This document shows positions 57,355 to 64,000 of a stretch of DNA of 64,000 nt, one piece after another. A program made the position numbers and the translations under genes. Source of the stretch: Brassica napus (Eukaryota > Streptophyta > Magnoliopsida > Brassicales > Brassicaceae); the NCBI RefSeq assembly GCF_020379485.1, contig NC_063450.1:32526137-32590136 (forward strand), read 5' to 3'. Numbering within the stretch: position 1 is the first letter of the stretch; each line of letters starts with the position of its first letter. The notes beneath the pieces were generated by a model. That model did not search any database and was not told the DNA's origin. It saw only the letters and a list, made by a program, of their open reading frames with translations.

Positions 57355-60300
57355 TTTTCCGACATTCTGATTTTATGTTTTCATATCTGATTTGATTTAT
57401 TTGTTATTCATTTATGTTATTGAAATAATAAAAACGATTTTGTTTTTATATATTATCTTGCTTGGTCTTGCTTGATGATTCTTGATTAAATAACAAATAA
57501 AACCTTAATAAAAGGATAATCAGTCCACTGATAGTTGATTTCATGCATGGTTTAACTTTACCTTGATTGTATAGGTTTAACTTTACCTTCCTGCAATCAC
57601 ATAAAATCAATTGTTGGGTGTAGACTAATGACAGTTCACTGATAGATTGATTTCTCGCATAGATTTAACTTCATCTTGATTGTATAGGTTCAACTTTACG
57701 TTCCTACAATCACTTGAAATCAATTAATTGGTACTGACAATGGCAAAAGACACGACATTATTCAGACCCATTGAGTTATAAAGATTTATAACATTCTACA
57801 TTGAACCAGTGAGCAAAGAAAATACGATTCCTTTCAGATTTTTGAAAAATCGCCTAAAAGCATTATGAATGCCTATACCCATATTTTCTACTGATTTATT
57901 CTATGCTAAGGATCAGTATGAAAGAGGCATAAAGCCATGGTAACCAATATGGCTCACCACGAAATAAACACTTATGGCATGACCAGATTAGCCATCTTGA
58001 TCCAAAACATGATGAAAATTAATTAAGACACAAAAGTGATCCCATAAAATCTCACAATGTGTTATAAGTACACAAAAGGGAAAATCACTAAAATAATTAA
58101 GGCTCCACTGTCCTAAGCACTACGAAATTATGAGTATGTTCATGAGGGGGAGAGAGGACTAAAACCCACAGTCCATGATCATATCATAAATTCGGATTCC
58201 ATGGTTTACAACCATAATATACACGGCTGGAAAGCTTTAAAGCCCTCACTAATGGTACATCACCCACGTCCAGCCTAAAGCTTAAGGACATTATGTATAT
58301 AAATATTGATTTACATCAGGCCATACATGTAAGCATAGACATTCCCACCTCTGAATGATTAAGGGTCATAAACCAGACATATACACAAACCATCTTAAGA
58401 AAATACGAATATTCCACCACATATATGTGTGTCATTTAAGATGGAACCTCAGATGAGGATTGAGAATATATATTAGATAAATAAGACTTCCTCCACGAAA
58501 CTATAATGTATCTTGTGCCAAACATGGATGATTTAATCAAGTGGCCAAGAACACAGATTACAAAAGATAGTAATCTAATTATCTAACTTTGAAAGGAGAA
58601 AGTTATCAGGCTGATAAAGAGTAAAGAGTAAAAGAGAAATATAATGGTATGTCTTGGCAAGATCCTCAGACCAAAGATTATGATCTAGACGTTCTAAAAG
58701 AATATGATCAAAAGATATAAAAGCTAGCAGAAATATATGCCAGACACACTGACCCGAAAAGAAAAAATGACTATGTCATACCAGCTTAAGCACCACGAAT
58801 TAGATGTCTAAGAGACACAATCAAGTTGCTACAATGTCTATTAGAGATAGACAAATAAGTTCCAAATAATAAGGAACCTCGGAAAATTATGAAAGGTGCT
58901 CAGAATCGTACAAATCCGAGTTCATAAGAGAAACCAGTTCAGACAGAGAAATAAGGTTGCGCAACCACACATCTAAGGTACCAGACCATGTAGTTTGGGA
59001 CGCCAAACTGCAAGGTATAAAGGTCTTGGATAATAAGATCTCAAAATCTAATTAGATCATGTCTGGAACAGTATGAAACTAAAGATAAAGAGTGTTAACA
59101 CCAAAGATGTATTTACATACATAAGAGCTCATAAAAGATTGTAGTACTTGGGATTTGAAGGATATAACCTGAGGATCATGAACCCACGTAGAGTACTCAT
59201 AAAACCTATATAGGGACGTGGGGTGTTCAAAGAATTCAAAGTAATTATAAGACAGATGGGCGTAGTAACCATGTACATACAGAAATGCCATCTAAGAAAA
59301 AAACCAATGAATGGATCTTGTGAGATAAGAAATTCTGTGAGATTAAAGGACATGACCACATGGTATAGTGTGTCCATGTTCCTTCTAAATAACGTTCAAG
59401 TATAGCTTGATTACACAAGGATACTCACAAGGACCAAAGAACAATTTATAAAGAGATATGCTCCTATATGGTGGATGCTACTACAGAAAATCAAGTTTGA
59501 TTTTGTCTGGATATTTACTAAAGAAATAATGGTGTAGTAAGCAGCAAATGAATCACTGGATAAAGGTATCAACGTACCATAGAAATATGAGAAAGAAATT
59601 CTCATAGAACAAGCTTTGTTCCTAAGTTGTTTATGTATTGTAATATACAACAGCTGTAAGTAATATGAAAGACTAAGTATTTACTTAGTGCAGTCAGTCC
59701 ATACAGAAAATATTATAATTCCTTGTGATCATAATAAAGACCAACTGAGAGAAAAATGTTTAATGGTTCAAAGGTTAAGTAATACAAGTTATCGATTGAT
59801 TAAACAGGCTATGTTTTACATATGGAAAGTCTGTAGAAAAATCATAGCCGTGTGTGTGTGTATGATTAAGTCAGCACGTCTAAGTGAGAACCATAAACCA
59901 GGATAGTGACCAGAAGGATGTCTGGTCGTGGCTTAATGATTATAAGCATTGCTAAAGCAAGAAAAGATCGATAACCATGTACAAAGGACATGAGTGTATG
60001 ACTGCGAATTCATTGTGTGATGAGTTTCATTGCAGCAAATAATTATTGATGGTATGACCTTAGACACTCATGATTATGAACGAATATAGACAAGGTCTAT
60101 AGCTCAACATGGATCGACAAAAGAAAATAAAGAATGATTGGTTACAATGGATAAAGCCATTGGCACATACGAAGAGATATAAGTCCGAATGAACGAAAGA
60201 TATGAAGTAAAGTTGTTCGTATGTGTTCTGGGTCTATGACTCAATATATATTGAATGTCCACGTTTTGGGAAAGCCATATAACCAAAGAGAATCCGTGGG

Positions 60301-60731
60301 ACATGAAAAAGGACTTGCAAGTAAAGTTTTATTGCAGATTATAAAGTCCATCCGAGCACCGTTTGAAGCACAATCAGTTCAACAAAGACATGGAGTGATC
60401 AGCAGCAAAGATGTACATCCTGACCACATCTTAATGGAGTTCCAAAAGACATACCAACGTCCAAGACTTACAAGTTCATTCAAGGAGAATCCAGCTGATC
60501 ATCTTCACCAAGTCATAGGCAACTTCAACGTTCAAGAAGACTCGGATACCAGATGGGAATGCGTCTACTACAGTGATGCATTCATCTGGGGGAGTTCATG
60601 TGTTGTACTCTTTTTCCTGTCCTTGGTTTCCCATTTTGCCACATTGGTTTTAGGGTTTTTCAGGAGAGGTTTTAATGAGGTAACATTAAGCATGCAACGA
60701 ACCTGTACCGGATGTGTCGATCAAGGGGGAG
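57355..60731 (+). pseudogene. Degenerate copia pol remnants
   Basis: No long open frame is left. At about 57970-58090 text reading LWHDQISHLDPKHDEN resembles the pre-integrase (GAG-pre) motif LWHxRxxHPGxxMM. Near 60600-60731 an open stretch ends SHFATLVLGFFRRGFNEV and CVDQGGVL, like the polyprotein end just before the 3' LTR. Integrase and reverse transcriptase motifs were not recognised. Short direct repeats around 57525-57725 (TTTAACTTTACCTTGATTGT) show local duplication. Confidence 0.6.
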
Positions 60732-60987
60732 TGTTATAAACCAAATGATGATCGACCATGGACCAGTCCGTACTGCAGGTCCAATCCGGGACATGATAAA
60801 GACAACCAGAGACTATGTGTTTATCTAGTATATATTCCATGTATATCTGTAACATAGTGTTTATCCTTATCCTTATCTTGTTAGGATAAACATGACCTTA
60901 TGACGGTCTAATACCTTGTATATATATGGACCTTCTGGTCGACAGTAATGATAACATAAGTATTTTCCCAACACTTCATTTACAACA
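60732..60987 (+). repeat. Copia 3' LTR
   Basis: 256 bp, preceded by the polypurine tract TCAAGGGGGAG (60721-60731) and followed by the target duplication AAATC. Confidence 0.93.
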
Positions 60988-60992
60988 AAATC

Positions 60993-62016
60993 ACACATAT
61001 AATTTGTATACTTTATTTAAAAATCTCCTGAGACCTGAAAAACAAATACAAATAAAATAGAGTAAAACAATTTATAGATCTATCATTTTTAGAATAAAAC
61101 TTCTTTTGTTATAGTTTTAAGTTCTTTTAGATCGAAAACTTTTCTCTACAGAAAAGATGTGAAACATAACCTTGATTAAAGTGAGCATATGCAGTTTTTC
61201 TTATACCTTTTAACATTTTTCTAAATTGTTTACCTGAGGCGTGATGAAATTCGAAAGTCTAACTATAGATATAAATGCCTTTCCAAAAAAAAAAAGATAC
61301 AATGACCTAGATTTTTTTTTGTTTTTTTTAATGACCTAGATTATTCATCAGTGATTAATTTAATTTTAACTTTTAGTTGAAGGTTTGTTAGATAATGATG
61401 TGAAACTATCTACTTTAAGTTGACGTTGTTATATCCAGACTGTCTATAGAAATTTTAGAATTTTAGCAATGACAACTAACGATTAATTGTATATTAGAGA
61501 GTCAGTAACTGACAACCACTTACTTATTTACGGCACTGACAAGTATTTAAAGTATCAAATATAAAACCCTTTAGAAACCAACTTTACTTGTATTACCAAC
61601 AAAAGAAAGATATAGAATGACCGATCTGATGCGCTTACCAAAAAGATATAAAATGGCCTGATGGTTTACCAAAAAGAAAGTTATAGAATGACCTGATCGA
61701 TTACCTAATTGATGACCAAATAAATAAATAAAAATGACAAGATCGGCCACGGCTTTCATTTCCTACGAGGTCGTTCGCACCAAATGCGGGACAAGTATAA
61801 AATGACCTGATGCGTTTACCAAAAAGAAAGATATAGAATGATCGGATTACCTAATTGATGACCAAATGAATAAATACAAAGACCAGATCGGTCGCGTTTC
61901 ATTTCCTACGAGGTCGTTCGCACCAAATGCGGGACAGGTATGAAAATGAATTATGCACATGTTTCTGAAAGTCAACCGTAGAGACTTTTCACTAAACTGT
62001 GAAGGGGAACTACCAA
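60993..62016. other. Intergenic DNA with a two-copy tandem repeat
   Basis: No gene. Two units at about 61618-61793 and 61800-61940 share ACCAAAAAGAAAGATATAGA, GATTACCTAATTGATGACCA and CATTTCCTACGAGGTCGTTC plus GCACCAAATGCGGGACA. They differ by small deletions. Confidence 0.65.
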
Positions 62017-62221
62017 GAACATGATTATTGGAGGTTCTTGGTATGGAGTTTTTAGCGGAATATAAGAATCCGTCTCTTAACTTTTAACTAAAAAAGCTAA
62101 GAACCGGTTCTTAAATAAGAGTTTGAAGAGCCGGTTCTTAACTTTTTTAGTTAAAAGTTAAGAGACGGGTTTTTATATTCCGCGAAAAATCTCACTCTAA
62201 AAACCCCCAATAATCATGCTC
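62017..62221. mobile_element. PIF/Harbinger-like MITE
   Basis: 205 bp with ends GAACATGATTATTGGAGG and, inverted, GAGCATGATTATTGGGGG. Long inner arms pair GTCTCTTAACTTTTAACTAA with its complement around AAGAACCGGTTCTT. Flanks CAA and TAA are a near match to the expected 3-bp duplication. Related to the cluster at 45691-46250. Confidence 0.75.
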
Positions 62222-62570
62222 TAATAGGTTTATCAACTATGAAGACGGAGAATCAAAACATGAATACAAAAGATTGGTCTCATAAGCCTTCTTTGCTAGC
62301 AAATCTGCTGCATGATTCTTCTAACAATTTAGACAATCAAAAGAACTCTGTGGAGTCTTGAAGTCCACCGTTTTATGTCATAAGCTAACATTTATATTTT
62401 ATGTACTTTCTCCTTTAATGTTTTTTAGGGTTTCCTGGTGTTTAGCCCATGTTTGGAACTACATTAAACGTGAGTCAAGTGTTCGAAACTAGATCTTATA
62501 CTGAATCAGTTAGTCAAAAATTATACAGTTAATCGGGGATTACTTTTGTGAAAGTCCTTGCATATATAAA
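62222..62570. other. Short intergenic spacer
   Basis: No gene or repeat recognised between the MITE and the TRIM array. Confidence 0.5.
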
Positions 62571-62641
62571 GTCCAGCACGGGCATCCGGTCTGGCTCTAG
62601 TAGAGCATCTGGTCCAGGAGTGCATCTGGTCCGTCACAACA

Positions 62642-62690
62642 GATTGGTATCAGAGCCAAGGTTCTGTGGTCCTTGGTTTGAGGGGAGGAT
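62642..62690 (+). other. TRIM internal segment: PBS and PPT only (first of four)
   Basis: PBS TGGTATCAGAGCC at 62645-62657; polypurine tract GAGGGGAGGA ends one base before the next LTR at 62691. The other PBS sites are at 62986-62998, 63328-63340 and 63669-63681. Confidence 0.92.
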
Positions 62691-63742
62691 TGTCAGAATA
62701 AATAAAAAGGCAATCCAAGTCCCACATTGGATATTAGACAGAATAAAATCTAATATATATAGCTGGTTCAATTCCACTTAGTATGAGGCCTTTTGGGAGT
62801 AACGACCCAAAAACAAATCCGTGAGGGCTTAGGCCCAAAGCGGACAATATCATAATAAGCGAGGGGTTGGACATCTGGTGACGGACATCTGGCTCTAGTT
62901 GAGCGTCTGGCCTCCAGCACGGGCATCCGGTCTGGCTCTAGTATAGCATCTGGCCCAGGAGTGCATTTGGTCCGTCACAACAGATTGGTATCAGAGCCAA
63001 AGTTCTGTGGTCCTTGGTTTGAGGGGAGGATTGTCAGAATAAATAAAAAGGCAATCCAAGTCCCACATTGGATATTAGACAGAATAAAGTCTAATATATA
63101 TAGCTGGTTCAATTCCACTTAGTATGAGGCCTTTTGGGAGTAACGACCCAAAAACAAATCCGTGAGGGCTTAGGCCCAAAGCGGACAATATCATAATAAG
63201 CGAGGGGTTGGACATCTGGTGACGGACATCTGGCTCTAGTTGAGCGTCTGGCCTCTCAGCACGGGCATCCGGTCTGGCTCTAGTAGAGCATCTGGCCCAG
63301 GAGTGCATCTGGTCCGTCACAACAGATTGGTATCAGAGCCAAAGTTCTGTGGTCCTTGGTTTGAGGGGAGGATTGTCAGAATAAATAAAAAGGCAATCCA
63401 AGTCCCGCATTGGATATTAGACAGAATAAAGTCTAATATATATAGCTGGTCCAATTCCACTTAGTATGAGGCCTTTTGGGAGTAACGACCCAAAAACAAA
63501 TCCGTGAGGGCTTAGTTCCAAAGCGGACAATATCATAATAAGCGAGGGGTTGGACATCTGGTGACTGACATCTGGCTCTAGTTGAGCGTCTGGCCTCCAG
63601 CACGGGCATCCGGTCTGGCTCTAGTAGAGCATCTGGCCCAGGAGTGCATCTGGTCCGTCACAACAGATTGGTATCAGAGCCAAGGTTCTGTGGTCATTGG
63701 TTTGAGGGGAGGATTGTCAGAATAAATAAAGAGGCAATCCAA

Positions 63743-63785
63743 GTCCCACATCGGATATTAGGCAGAATAAAATCTAATATATATA
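63743..63785 (+). promoter_or_regulatory. snRNA-type upstream element plus TATA in the TRIM LTR
   Basis: GTCCCACATCG (63743-63753) is an exact match to the plant snRNA upstream sequence element RTCCCACATCG. Twenty-four bases separate it from TATATATA (63778-63785). The earlier LTRs have GTCCCACATTG (62719-62729, and the same in the second) or GTCCCGCATTG, with the same spacing. Confidence 0.6.
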
Positions 63786-64000
63786 GCTGGTTCAATCCCA
63801 CTTAGTATGAGGCCTTTTGGGAGTAACGACCCAAAAACAAATCCGTGAGGGCTTAGGCCCAAAGCGGACAATATCATACTAAGCGAGGGGTTGGACATCT
63901 GGTGACGGACATCTGGCTCTAGTTGAGCGTCTGGCCTCCAGCACAGGCATCCGGTCTGGCTCTAGTAGAGCATCTGACCTAGGAGTGCATCCGGTCCGTC

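Larger units (their letters stand above)
54887..60987 (+). mobile_element. Ty1/copia-type LTR retrotransposon, complete ends, defective pol
   Basis: 6101 bp. LTRs of 256 bp at 54887-55142 and 60732-60987 both start TGTTATAAACC and end TTTACAACA. They differ at about 10 sites (~96% identity by eye). The 5-bp duplication AAATC is perfect at 54882-54886 and 60988-60992. A putative primer-binding site, CGTTATCAGCACGA, follows the 5' LTR directly, and a polypurine tract AAGGGGGAG ends just before the 3' LTR. Gag is intact; pol survives only as scraps, so the copy could move only with enzymes supplied in trans. Confidence 0.92.
62571..64000 (+). mobile_element. Tandem TRIM (terminal-repeat retrotransposon in miniature) array
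   Basis: A 341-342 bp unit repeats head to tail. Each unit is an LTR (TGTCAGAATAAATAAA... to ...GTCACAACA) plus a 49-bp internal segment that contains only GAT, the primer-binding site TGGTATCAGAGCC (complementary to initiator tRNA-Met) and the polypurine tract TTGAGGGGAGGA. LTRs: partial 62571-62641, then 62691-62982, 63032-63324, 63374-63665 and 63715 to beyond 64000 (six bases short). Internal segments: 62642-62690, 62983-63031, 63325-63373, 63666-63714. Nothing is encoded; short open frames here are artefacts of the repeat. The array runs past the window. Confidence 0.93.

Noticed and set aside
62548..63464. Repeated open frames of 74-81 codons on both strands
   Set aside because: They are read through the TRIM LTR, primer-binding site and polypurine tract and only recur because the DNA unit repeats.

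Overview
The window is plant nuclear DNA, almost certainly from a Brassica-type member of the Brassicaceae. The genes have many introns with plant splice signals, the intergenic DNA is AT-rich and full of MITEs, Helitron ends and SINEs, and the gene order follows Arabidopsis thaliana chromosome 5 around At5g45140 to At5g45200. That comparison is from memory, not a database search. Exon limits were set by eye from splice signals, reading phase and family similarity; no transcript data were available.

The left 18 kb is the conserved, gene-rich part. From left to right it holds NRPC2 (second-largest RNA polymerase III subunit, minus strand, running off the left edge, with an apparent one-base frameshift), an RHD3-like dynamin-type GTPase (plus strand, RL2 type), a plastid-targeted HAD-like protein (minus strand), and a T-type cyclin (minus strand, CYCT1;5 type). 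Two genes that A. thaliana has in this interval (At5g45150 and At5g45180) have no room here.

From 18.5 to 24.5 kb lies repeat-rich intergenic DNA with Helitron-like ends, a large direct duplication, a MITE and a tRNA-derived SINE. From 24.5 to 45.3 kb is one TIR-NBS-LRR (TNL) disease-resistance gene of the RPS4-like type on the minus strand, spread over about 20.7 kb. Its five exons join in phase. A SINE with a 10-bp target duplication breaks the TIR exon. Introns 1, 3 and 4 have grown to 7.2, 4.1 and 5.2 kb. Intron 4 contains a degraded endogenous pararetrovirus (Caulimoviridae-like) in the same orientation as the gene, with a 35S-like promoter pointing at the last TNL exon.

From 45.3 to 54.9 kb there are nested hairpin MITEs, a second copy of a Helitron-like element that also sits in TNL intron 3, and two related elements built from short near-palindromes that form long inverted repeats. 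From 54.9 to 61.0 kb is a complete Ty1/copia insertion (256-bp LTRs, 5-bp target duplication, intact gag, ruined pol). The right end (62.6 to 64.0 kb) is a head-to-tail array of a TRIM element: about 292-bp LTRs alternate with 49-bp internal segments that hold only a primer-binding site and a polypurine tract. The array continues past the window.
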